From NCBI RefSeq assembly GCF_029894425.1, contig NZ_JARXYJ010000001.1:7088501-7152500 (forward strand): a stretch of 64,000 nt of DNA, in the 5' to 3' direction. The stretch comes from Streptomyces sp. SAI-127 (GTDB lineage Bacteria > Actinomycetota > Actinomycetes > Streptomycetales > Streptomycetaceae). Below are positions 1 through 7,244 of this stretch, piece by piece. A model generated the notes under the pieces. It saw only the letters and a program-made list of their open reading frames with translations, ran no database searches and had not been told where the DNA came from. Within the stretch, counting starts at the first letter, position 1. Each line of letters begins with the position of its first letter. The position numbers and the translations under genes were made by a program.

Positions 1-1
1 G

Positions 2-97
2 AAGAAAGAACAGGAGGAACAGGGCCTGACGGCGTCGGCGTACGGCGCGGTCTGTCAAGGAGGAGCTCCGCTGGGTTCGGAGGATGGGATCACATGA
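2..97 (+). CDS. Possible 3' end of an upstream gene (partial)
   Basis: An open frame runs from the window edge and stops at TGA 95-97, giving 31 residues that begin KKEQEEQGLTASAYGAV. The start lies outside the window. Codon bias is only moderately Streptomyces-like and I recognise no family, so this may be a real C-terminus or just an open frame. The sequence changes abruptly to AT-rich just after the stop. Confidence 0.25.
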   Translation, partial: KKEQEEQGLTASAYGAVCQGGAPLGSEDGIT

Positions 98-229
98 TCG
101 ACATTCAGGTCACGAACGTATCAAATATATCTATAGTTGCAACACTGGAGAATCAATTAATGGGGTACCCGTAGCGCTCGCGTATCCTCTAAAAGGGACC
201 CCGGGTAGCGAACCAGACAGGAGACAGAC
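98..229. promoter_or_regulatory. AT-rich leader/promoter region of the TetR gene
   Basis: This stretch, mainly 100-165, is much richer in A and T than its surroundings (runs such as tcaaatatatctatag). It holds a small palindrome GTTGCAAC at 136-143, overlapping a possible -35 (TTGCAA, 137-142). It ends in the ribosome binding site AGGAG a few bases before the ATG at 230. It is probably the promoter and perhaps the self-operator of the TetR gene; no convincing -10 could be fixed. Confidence 0.35.
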
Positions 230-808
230 ATGGGCCGAGCACTGCGGGCAGATGCCGAGCGCAGTGTGCGCGCGATTCTGGAGGCGGCCGAGCGGGTCCT
301 CGCCCAGGACGCCGGCGCTTCCATGGAGCAGATCGCCGAGGCGGCGGGGCTGACGAGGATCACCGTTCACCGCCGGTTCGCGAACCGGCAGGCACTGCTG
401 GAGGCGCTCGCGGTCTCCGCGAAGCAGCAGATCATCGACGCGATCGAGGAAGCCCGGCCCGCTGCCGCTCCCGCTCTGGTGGCGCTGTACCGGGTGACCG
501 CGAACGTCCTGCGGGTCAAGGACACCTGGCGCTTCACCCTCAGCCACTCCACGCCCCACACCGCCGCAGCGGCCGCCCTCTGGGAGGAGATCGACACCCG
601 CACCGTCGAACTCCTGAACCGGGTGCAGCGGGAGGGGCTGCTCGCCCCGGACGCGGACCTGGACTGGACGCGGCAGGTGTACTACGCCCTCCTCGGCGAA
701 GCCCTCGACAGGCCCGGTGCCGATCAGGATCCGGCCGCGCGGGACCCGGACGCGCTGGCCGCACTCGTCATCGACACCCTGCTGCACGGCGCAGGACCGC
801 GAGGCTGA
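230..808 (+). CDS. TetR/AcrR family transcriptional regulator
   Basis: A 192-residue protein with an N-terminal helix-turn-helix at about residues 10-58 (AGASMEQIAEAAGLTRITVH followed by RRFANRQALLEAL), the normal TetR DNA-binding domain, and a helical C-terminal ligand/dimer domain. TetR proteins of this size usually repress a neighbouring gene or themselves until a small ligand binds. ATG 230 is chosen because AGGAG lies just upstream. The next gene on this strand is far away and the facing genes are a glycosidase remnant and a GH32 gene, so the target is not clear; self-control through the AT-rich leader is the simplest guess. Confidence 0.85.
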   Translation: MGRALRADAERSVRAILEAAERVLAQDAGASMEQIAEAAGLTRITVHRRFANRQALLEALAVSAKQQIIDAIEEARPAAAPALVALYRVTANVLRVKDTWRFTLSHSTPHTAAAAALWEEIDTRTVELLNRVQREGLLAPDADLDWTRQVYYALLGEALDRPGADQDPAARDPDALAALVIDTLLHGAGPRG

Positions 809-936
809 CCTGCGCTGATGCGCTGACCCTGGGCAGTGACCATCACGGTGTCAGACGCTGACCCGCGGAAGAACCCGGGTTCGGGCGAAGCCGCCCAGCC
901 AGGCAGCGGACGGCTTCGGTGTGCGTGTGAAGGTGT

Positions 937-1122
937 GTCCTCGCGCCAGCGGTGATAGCTGTCGCAGGCATCACCGCTGGGTTCCGGGAGGGTGCTGTCC
1001 TCTTCGTGCTCCCGGTGCCACCAGTCACTGCCCACGTTGTTGCCCTCGATCTGGTGGGCGGCGGTGGAGGCTCCCCACAGGAAGCCGTCGGGGAAGGGGC
1101 GACCGCCGGAAGTCGACTTCAT
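937..1122 (-). pseudogene. GH1 beta-glucosidase, N-terminal fragment only
   Basis: From ATG 1122 the minus strand encodes about 62 residues typical of the start of GH1 beta-glucosidases: FPDGFLWGASTAAHQIEG, then GSDWWHREH, then DACDSYHRWRED. The match stops right after the last motif, where a real enzyme continues with the strand carrying the conserved arginine; here the frame runs on as unrelated sequence to a stop at 724. The usual ~450 residues, including both catalytic glutamates, are missing. An AAAGGCAC ribosome site precedes the ATG, and the fragment lies directly downstream of the GH32 gene, so it was probably the second gene of that operon before a deletion. Positions 809-936 hold no recognisable gene. 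Confidence 0.75.
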
Positions 1123-1133
1123 GGCTGTGCCTT

Positions 1134-2477
1134 TCAGGTCGGTACCGGTCCGGGCCAGATGGCCGAGGCGTCGTCGCGGCCGGGGTCGGGCAGGTGGACC
1201 GGACGGACGGTGAGGGTGCGGGTGCATCCTTCCGTCACCGCCGTCCAGGGGGCGGGGTGACCCGAGTAGCACAGGCTGGTCAGGACGAAGGCGCCGTCGG
1301 CGTACACCTCGACGTACTCACCGATGGTGAGGATGCGCAGGGTGGCGGCGGGCTCGGTCAGGTCGGACTCGGCGAGCCTCCTGCCCTCGGGGCCGGTGAC
1401 CCAGAGGTTCTTGCCGTCGCACCCGACGGCCAGGGCGGGCCGGCCGTCGTCTCCGGTCCGCAGGGTGATCTCGATCCGCCCCGAGACGTCCACGTCGCCG
1501 ACCGCGTGCAGCACGGGCTCCTCCGTCTCCTCGCCCAGCCAGCCGTCCAGGCCCGGCCACCACTCCAGTCGGGGCGCCGAATCCTCCGGCACCACAAGGG
1601 ACTTGGGCTGCGCGAGCATCCCCCGGCAGCGCTCGCCGGAGTCGGTGAGGCCGACGCGGCGTGGGGTGGTGTGCAGCACGACACGTGAGCCGTCGGGAGC
1701 GGCGATGACCCGGGGAGCGTACGAGCCGGTCGGGCCCAGCGGACCGCGGCGGGTCCAGGGACCGCGCAGCCGGGGCGCCGTCCATGCCTCGAAGCCGCGC
1801 GTCGCGCCGATGGAACCGAGCAGCAACCAGCTGCCGTCGTCCAGGCGTTCCAGGACCGGGCACTCCAACTCGTCCACGTCGCCCGGTGAGATGAGCGGGG
1901 GCTGCACGGTCCAGTGCTCCAGGTCGTCCGACGTCGCCCACGCCACACAGCCGCTGACCTCGACCGGCAGGGAGGCGTCGGCTGCGCAGATCACCATGAC
2001 CCAGCCGTCCGACTCGTCGTCGCGTACGACGAACGGGTCGCGCCAGCCCATGTGTTCGCCGGCGCGGTACCACCGCGCGTCCGCCTCGACGACCGGTCCG
2101 GTGCCGTGGCGCCGCCAGCCGGTGCCGTCCGTGCGGTCCGAGTACGCCAGCCCGACCGACTGCAGCGGCCAGCCGTCGGGGGTGAGACCGGAAACGCCCG
2201 TGTAGAACATCGCCATGCCGGTGCCGTGGCGGACGGGGTGCATGGTCCACACCGCCTGCTGGTCGAAGCGACCGGGCAGTCCGTTGCCGAAGGCGGTGCC
2301 CTCCGGCCTCCAGCGGACCAGGTCGGTGGACGTGGCCCTGCCGTACGACGTCTCCATCCTCAGGTGGTCGAACTCGGCCGTCCACGGGCCCTGCAGATGC
2401 AGCACCGCGTAGGTGCCGTCGTCGTCGCGGAGCAGGGCGAAGTCGTTCACGCAGAGGCCGGGCGGGGCGTATCGCAT
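1134..2477 (-). CDS. Glycoside hydrolase family 32-type beta-fructosidase
   Basis: A 447-residue protein with the three GH32 signature sites in order: an N-terminal ND (VNDFALL, Asp12, nucleophile position), RDP (GWRDPF, about 146-148) and EC (LECPVLE, about 205-207, acid/base). An N-terminal five-bladed propeller and a C-terminal beta-sandwich fit the length. The usual WMNDPNG box is degenerate (CVNDFAL), so activity or substrate may differ from classical sucrases and levanases. No signal peptide is visible, which points to cytoplasmic hydrolysis of imported fructosides. ATG 2477 has AGGAA upstream and drops a non-conserved extension. It diverges from the LacI gene, with two LacI-type operators between, and was probably co-transcribed with the GH1 remnant. 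Confidence 0.8.
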   Translation of the reverse strand: MRYAPPGLCVNDFALLRDDDGTYAVLHLQGPWTAEFDHLRMETSYGRATSTDLVRWRPEGTAFGNGLPGRFDQQAVWTMHPVRHGTGMAMFYTGVSGLTPDGWPLQSVGLAYSDRTDGTGWRRHGTGPVVEADARWYRAGEHMGWRDPFVVRDDESDGWVMVICAADASLPVEVSGCVAWATSDDLEHWTVQPPLISPGDVDELECPVLERLDDGSWLLLGSIGATRGFEAWTAPRLRGPWTRRGPLGPTGSYAPRVIAAPDGSRVVLHTTPRRVGLTDSGERCRGMLAQPKSLVVPEDSAPRLEWWPGLDGWLGEETEEPVLHAVGDVDVSGRIEITLRTGDDGRPALAVGCDGKNLWVTGPEGRRLAESDLTEPAATLRILTIGEYVEVYADGAFVLTSLCYSGHPAPWTAVTEGCTRTLTVRPVHLPDPGRDDASAIWPGPVPT

Positions 2478-2503
2478 GCACAGTTCCTGTCGGCTCGCAG
2501 CGC

Positions 2504-2515
2504 GCAAACGCGTGC
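2504..2515. promoter_or_regulatory. LacI-type operator, site 1
   Basis: GCAAACGCGTGC fits the LacI/GalR-family dyad built on a central CG. It sits 27 bases upstream of the GH32 start codon, where a bound repressor would block transcription of that gene. It shares GCAAACGC-TGC with site 2; the two centres are 67 bp apart. Confidence 0.65.
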
Positions 2516-2570
2516 GCTGACCAGTGATCCAGAAGGTCTCGCTTGAGAATCGGCCCAAGTAAAACTGAAC

Positions 2571-2582
2571 GCAAACGCTTGC
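2571..2582. promoter_or_regulatory. LacI-type operator, site 2
   Basis: GCAAACGCTTGC is a near-perfect LacI-family palindrome (GCAA-ACGC-TTGC, flanked by further complementary bases). It lies 76 bases upstream of the lacI start at 2658. With site 1 it forms a two-operator arrangement in the divergent promoter region, which would let one repressor control both the hydrolase and the regulator/ABC side. Confidence 0.7.
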
Positions 2583-2657
2583 GCAACAAGGAGGCCGGGT
2601 TTACGGTCACGTCACCCCCAGATCACACCGACGTGAAACCGACGGGAGAAATGCGCT

Positions 2658-3677
2658 GTGACCGTGAGCATCACCGATGTCGCCCGCGCCGCCGGAGTCT
2701 CGGCGTCCACCGTGTCCCGCGCCCTGCGCGGCCGGCAGGGCGTGTCCGACGAGGTGCGCGCTCAGATCACGGCCGTCGCCGCGCAGCTCGGCTATACGGC
2801 GTCCCAGTCGGCGTCCAGCCTGGCGAGCGGGCGCACCTTCACCATCGGCGTCGTGGTCCCGTACGTGGGCCGCTGGTTCTTCGGCACCGTGCTGGACGCC
2901 GCCGAGCACGTGTTCAGCGCCGCCGGGTACGACGTCCTGCTGTACAACCTGGGCTCGCCGGAGACCCGCAAGCGCTTCTTCACCAGGATGCCGGTCCGCA
3001 AGCGGGTGGACGCGCTGCTGTCGCTGCTCATTCCCGACGACGAGGAGTCGGCCGCACTGCGTTCCCTGGGGGTGCCGCTGGCCAGCACGGTCGGCGGCGC
3101 CCGGCCCGGCTTCACCGTGGTCGGCATCGACGACCGGGCCGGCACGGAGAGCGCCGTACGGCATCTGGTGAACCTCGGCCACCGCCGGATCGCCATGATC
3201 AGCGGGTCGAGCGGGCCGCAGCACTGGACCACGCCCATCGCGCGACGCCAGGCGTACCTGGACGTGCTGGCCGAGGCCGGGATCGAGCACGATCCGGCCC
3301 TGGAGGCGGACGGCGACTACACCGTCGAGGGCGGCGAGCGGGCCATGACCGAACTGCTGGCCGCCTCCCGGCCGCCGACGGCGGTGTTCGCCCAGTCCGA
3401 CGAGATGGCGATGGGCGCGCTGCGCGCCCTGCGGCGGCACCGGCTGAAGGTGCCGGACGACGTGTCCGTCGTCGGCTTCGACGATCACGAGCTCGCCGAC
3501 GTGATCGGACTGACCACCGTCGCCCAGCCGGTGGCCGGCCAGGGCGCCGAGGCCGCCCGGCTGCTGCTGCGGCAGCTCGACGAGCCGGGCACCGAGGCAC
3601 CCGGGCACGTGCAGATGCCCATCCGTCTCGTCCTGCGCGAGACGACCGCCCCGCCGCGCCCGCGCGGACCTCAGTGA
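2658..3677 (+). CDS. LacI family transcriptional regulator
   Basis: A 339-residue repressor with a canonical LacI headpiece at residues 3-50 (TDVARAAGVSASTVSRAL, then a hinge helix) and a periplasmic-binding-protein-like sugar domain (IGVVVPYVGRWF, VVGIDDRAG, SVVGFDDHELADV). GTG 2658 has GGGAGAA seven bases upstream; a second GTG two codons later is possible. It heads an ABC importer operon and diverges from a GH32 gene, with two matching operators in between, so it very probably represses sugar uptake and cleavage until a fructoside or related sugar binds. Confidence 0.92.
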   Translation: MTVSITDVARAAGVSASTVSRALRGRQGVSDEVRAQITAVAAQLGYTASQSASSLASGRTFTIGVVVPYVGRWFFGTVLDAAEHVFSAAGYDVLLYNLGSPETRKRFFTRMPVRKRVDALLSLLIPDDEESAALRSLGVPLASTVGGARPGFTVVGIDDRAGTESAVRHLVNLGHRRIAMISGSSGPQHWTTPIARRQAYLDVLAEAGIEHDPALEADGDYTVEGGERAMTELLAASRPPTAVFAQSDEMAMGALRALRRHRLKVPDDVSVVGFDDHELADVIGLTTVAQPVAGQGAEAARLLLRQLDEPGTEAPGHVQMPIRLVLRETTAPPRPRGPQ

Positions 3678-3771
3678 CCCCTCCGCGGCCGTCAGGCCCG
3701 AGGTACCCCACGCCCCACGCCGGAAAGCACCAGCGCACTTCGAAACCCTCGCATCGCACGGAGGCACAACC

Positions 3772-5112
3772 ATGAGCTCGACCAGCAGAAGGTACCGCCG
3801 CACGGCCTGTACGAGTCTCGCCCTCGTCCTGCCCTTCGCCGCCCTGGCGGCCTGCGGCGGCGGCAGCGGTGGCACCTCCGCCGACGCGGGCAGCGGCAAG
3901 GGCACGATCAGTGTCTGGGCCCACCAGGGCCAGAAGAGCGAGGACACCGCCCTGCAGAACGCGGTGAAGTCCTTCAACTCCTCACAGAGCAAGATCAAGG
4001 TCGAGCTGAAGCTCATACCCGGCAACGACTACACCAAGACCATCACCGCCACCGACGCTTCCCAGCTGCCGGACGTGATGGAGTTCGACGGACCGACCAT
4101 GGCGAACTTCGTCTACAACAAGAAGCTCGCCGCGATCGACTCGTACGTCTCCGCCAAGACCATGGGCAACGCCACCGCCGCGAGCAAGGCGCAGGGCGAG
4201 GTCGACGGCAAGCACTACGGCCTGGGCATGTACGACTCCGGGCTCGGCGTCTACGGCAACAAGAAGCTCCTGGACGCGGCCGGGGTGAAGTACCCGACGG
4301 GCCTGTCCGACGACTGGACGGCCCCTCAGTTCACCGCCGCACTCAAGGCACTCAAGGCCAAGGACTCCGACGGCAAGGTCCTCGACCTCCAGGAGAACAA
4401 CGGCCTGTCCAACGAGTGGGGCACCTACGGCTTCGCCCCGATCGTGTGGTCCGCCGGCGGCTCCCTGCTCAAGGACGGCAAGGCGGAGGGCGCCCTCGAC
4501 ACCCCGGCCGTGGTCTCGGCCATGAAGACCTTCCAGTCCTGGAAGACCTACACCGACCCCAACACGGACGGCAACGCCTTCGCCAAGGGCCGCGTCGCTC
4601 TCAGCTGGGTCGGCCACTGGATGTACCCCGCCTACAGCAAGGCCCTCGGCAGCGACCTCGTCGTCCTGCCGCTTCCCGACTTCGGCAACGGCCCCAAGTC
4701 GGGCCAGGGTTCGTGGGCCTGGGGCATCGGCGCCAACACCAAGAACGCCAAGGCGGCCGGCGCCTTCCTCGACTACCTCATGAACGACACCAACGTCACC
4801 GCCATGACGACGGCCAACGGCGCCCCGCCCGCCACGAAGACCGCGCTCGCCGCCAGCCCCCTCTACCAGCGGGGCGGCCCGCTCCAGCTCTTCGCCGACC
4901 AGCTCGCCAAGCCCTGCGGCGACAGTGACATCACCAAGTCCTGCGTCGCCGTCACCCGCCCGGTCACGGCCGGATACCCCACGGTCACCGCCAAGTTCAG
5001 CGACGCCCTGAACTCGATCTACGGCGGCGCCGACCCGAAGAGCGCGCTGGCCAAGGCCGCCCGCTCCATCGACCAGGACTTCTCCGACAACGCCGGATAC
5101 AAGATCCCGTAG
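3772..5112 (+). CDS. Carbohydrate ABC transporter substrate-binding lipoprotein
   Basis: A 446-residue family-1 extracellular solute-binding protein. Arginines, a hydrophobic stretch and the lipobox LAAC (Cys28) show it is exported and lipid-anchored on the outer face of the membrane. The mature part has the usual features (ISVWAHQGQ near the start, then DVMEFDGPTMANF and SWVGHWMYPAY). The ribosome site CGGAGG precedes ATG 3772. It follows the LacI gene and precedes two permeases. The substrate is inferred to be a fructose-containing oligosaccharide from the GH32 neighbour. Confidence 0.92.
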   Translation: MSSTSRRYRRTACTSLALVLPFAALAACGGGSGGTSADAGSGKGTISVWAHQGQKSEDTALQNAVKSFNSSQSKIKVELKLIPGNDYTKTITATDASQLPDVMEFDGPTMANFVYNKKLAAIDSYVSAKTMGNATAASKAQGEVDGKHYGLGMYDSGLGVYGNKKLLDAAGVKYPTGLSDDWTAPQFTAALKALKAKDSDGKVLDLQENNGLSNEWGTYGFAPIVWSAGGSLLKDGKAEGALDTPAVVSAMKTFQSWKTYTDPNTDGNAFAKGRVALSWVGHWMYPAYSKALGSDLVVLPLPDFGNGPKSGQGSWAWGIGANTKNAKAAGAFLDYLMNDTNVTAMTTANGAPPATKTALAASPLYQRGGPLQLFADQLAKPCGDSDITKSCVAVTRPVTAGYPTVTAKFSDALNSIYGGADPKSALAKAARSIDQDFSDNAGYKIP

Positions 5113-5176
5113 GACCGTGTCGGCCGCGGCGGGTACGCGCAGACGCTGCCCGCCGCGCCGGGAACAGGACCCACCC

Positions 5177-6205
5177 GTGAAGACAGTGGAACCAGTGGAC
5201 CCCTTGGACCCCGCGCCCGCCGCGGCCCCCGACCGGGAGCACAGCCCGCCCATGACCGCCGTGAAAGCAGCCCGGTCGACCCGTTCCGGGCCCCGGAACA
5301 GGCCCAGGAACCGCGACTGGCTGCACGGACTGCTGATGTCCGCGCCCGCCGTCGCCGGGCTCGTCGCCTTCGTCGGCATCCCGTTCGCCTACGCCGTCGT
5401 CCTCTCCTTCTACAACGTCCGCCTCGGCTCGCCCCTGGCCCCCTCGTTCTTCGGCCTGGAGCAGTACCGGCGGCTGTTCACCGACCCGGACCTGTCGGGC
5501 CCGTTCCTGCGGGCCCTGCTGAACAACCTGACCTTCGCCGTAGTCGTCGTACCGCTCCAGACGGGCTTGGCGCTGGCGCTGGCGATCCTGCTCAACCGCA
5601 AGCTCAAGGCCATCGGCCTCTTCCGCTCCTTCTTCTTCATGCCGGTCGTCTTCCCCATGACGCTGGTCGCCGTGATCTGGCGGCTCATCCTCGCCCGCAG
5701 CGACCAGGGCCTGCTCAACTCCGCACTGCACGCGGTGAGTTTCGGCAACTGGGGCGCCTTCGACTGGCTCGGCGACTCCGCCACCGCCATGGCCTCGGTC
5801 ATCGTGCTGTCGGTATGGCAGGGCGTCGGCTTCCAGATGGTCATTCTGCTGGCCGGCCTCCAGCAGATCCCCGGCGAGCTGTACGAGGCCGCCGAGCTCG
5901 ACCGGGCCACGCCCTGGCAGCAGTTCCGGCATGTCACGCTGCCCGGCATCCGCGGCACGCTCGTCTTCGTCGCCACGCTCACCTCGGTGCTGTCCTTCCG
6001 GGTCTTCGACCAGGTGTACGTCCTCATCCACGGCGGCGGTCTCGACGAGGACGCCACCCGGACGGTCATGTACCAGGCCGTCACCACCGCCTTCGACCAG
6101 AACAACATCGGTCAGGCATCCGCGATCACCGTCGTCTTCTTCCTGATCGTCGTCGCCCTGACCCTCATCCAGCGCCGCGTCGTCCGGCCCGACAACGAGG
6201 ACTGA
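5177..6205 (+). CDS. Sugar ABC transporter permease (MalF type)
   Basis: An integral membrane subunit of 342 residues from GTG 5177 (AGGAC upstream; an ATG at 5252 is the alternative). After a polar N-terminal tail there are about six membrane spans, and the cytoplasmic EAA loop that contacts the ATPase is clear (YEAAELDRATPWQQF, then a proline-glycine). It sits between the binding protein and the second permease. No ATPase gene follows, as is normal in Streptomyces, where the shared ATPase MsiK serves many sugar importers. Confidence 0.92.
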   Translation: MKTVEPVDPLDPAPAAAPDREHSPPMTAVKAARSTRSGPRNRPRNRDWLHGLLMSAPAVAGLVAFVGIPFAYAVVLSFYNVRLGSPLAPSFFGLEQYRRLFTDPDLSGPFLRALLNNLTFAVVVVPLQTGLALALAILLNRKLKAIGLFRSFFFMPVVFPMTLVAVIWRLILARSDQGLLNSALHAVSFGNWGAFDWLGDSATAMASVIVLSVWQGVGFQMVILLAGLQQIPGELYEAAELDRATPWQQFRHVTLPGIRGTLVFVATLTSVLSFRVFDQVYVLIHGGGLDEDATRTVMYQAVTTAFDQNNIGQASAITVVFFLIVVALTLIQRRVVRPDNED

Positions 6206-6211
6206 CCCCAC

Positions 6212-7093
6212 ATGGCCACGACCACGACCACGGCTACGACCGCGACCCGCGCGCCACGCCGTCGGCTGCGCCTGCGCCGCGTCGGCGACTACGCCGTCCT
6301 CAGCGTGCTCGCCTTCGTCTTCGTCCTGCCGGTCCTGTATCTGCTCCTCGGCAGTCTCAAGCCCTCCGACGAAGTACTGAACGGCCTGAGCGGCTTCCTC
6401 CCCACCCACCTGTCCTTCGACAACTACGCGCGTGTCCTCGACGCCCTGAACTCCGACAGCACCGGCTACTTCTGGCGGTTCATGGGCATCTCCCTGCTCG
6501 TCGCGTTCGTGGTCGTGACCGGTGGCCTGTTCGTCAACTCGATGGCCGCGTACGGCATGTCACGGCTGAAGTGGCGGGGCAGGGAGGCGGTCTTCACGCT
6601 CGTCCTGCTGCTGATGCTGGTCCCGTTCGAGTCGGTGGCGGTGCCGCTGTTCTACATGTTCAACGAGCAGCGCAACACGATCTACATCCAGGCGATCCCG
6701 TTCGTGGCCAACGCCTTCTCGATCTACCAGTTCCACACGTTCTTCCGCTCGATCCCGCCGAGCATCGAGGAGGCGGCCCGGCTGGACGGAGCGGGTCCGT
6801 GGCGCACCTTCTTCGCGATCATCGTGCCGATGAGCAAACCGGTCTTCGCCTCCATCGCGATCCTGACCTTCCTCACCCAGTGGGGCTCCTTCCTGTGGCC
6901 GGTCCTGATGGTCTCCGACCCCTCCGTCCGCCCCCTCCCGCTGGAGATGAGCGTCTTCCAGGGCCAACAGCCCCCGGACTGGGGCCAGATCCTCGCCTTC
7001 GGCGTCCTTCTCGTCCTGCCCGTCCTGATCGTCTTCGCGTTCTTCCAACGCTGGTTCGTCCAGGGCGTCGCCAGCTCGGCGGTCAAGGGCTGA
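6212..7093 (+). CDS. Sugar ABC transporter permease (MalG type)
   Basis: A 293-residue permease with six predicted membrane spans and an EAA loop (IEEAARLDGAGPWRTF followed by IIVPMSKP). It starts 6 bp after the first permease stops and completes the importer. It is controlled presumably by the LacI protein encoded at the head of the operon. Nothing downstream on this strand belongs to the sugar system; the next gene is an MMPL transporter after a 151-bp gap. Confidence 0.92.
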   Translation: MATTTTTATTATRAPRRRLRLRRVGDYAVLSVLAFVFVLPVLYLLLGSLKPSDEVLNGLSGFLPTHLSFDNYARVLDALNSDSTGYFWRFMGISLLVAFVVVTGGLFVNSMAAYGMSRLKWRGREAVFTLVLLLMLVPFESVAVPLFYMFNEQRNTIYIQAIPFVANAFSIYQFHTFFRSIPPSIEEAARLDGAGPWRTFFAIIVPMSKPVFASIAILTFLTQWGSFLWPVLMVSDPSVRPLPLEMSVFQGQQPPDWGQILAFGVLLVLPVLIVFAFFQRWFVQGVASSAVKG

Positions 7094-7105
7094 GCGAAGA
7101 CGGAA

Positions 7106-7121
7106 TAGTACTGAGGTACTA
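7106..7121. promoter_or_regulatory. Inverted repeat upstream of the MMPL gene
   Basis: TAGTAC-TGAG-GTACTA: perfect 6-bp arms with a 4-base spacer, about 125 bp before the MMPL start. A sister site with the same spacing lies upstream of the second kinase gene at 12110-12125, so a shared regulator, most simply the NarL-type protein at 13622-14278, is a reasonable guess. Confidence 0.45.
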
Positions 7122-7244
7122 GGGGGCCTCGCCGGATTCGGTTCCGCGGTACGGGATGGTCGCCCGGTACCGCTCCTACGTTGAGATCGCGGGTCAGTCA
7201 GGACCGGCTCACCCAATGATCTCTTCTCCTGGTGGGAGTACTCC

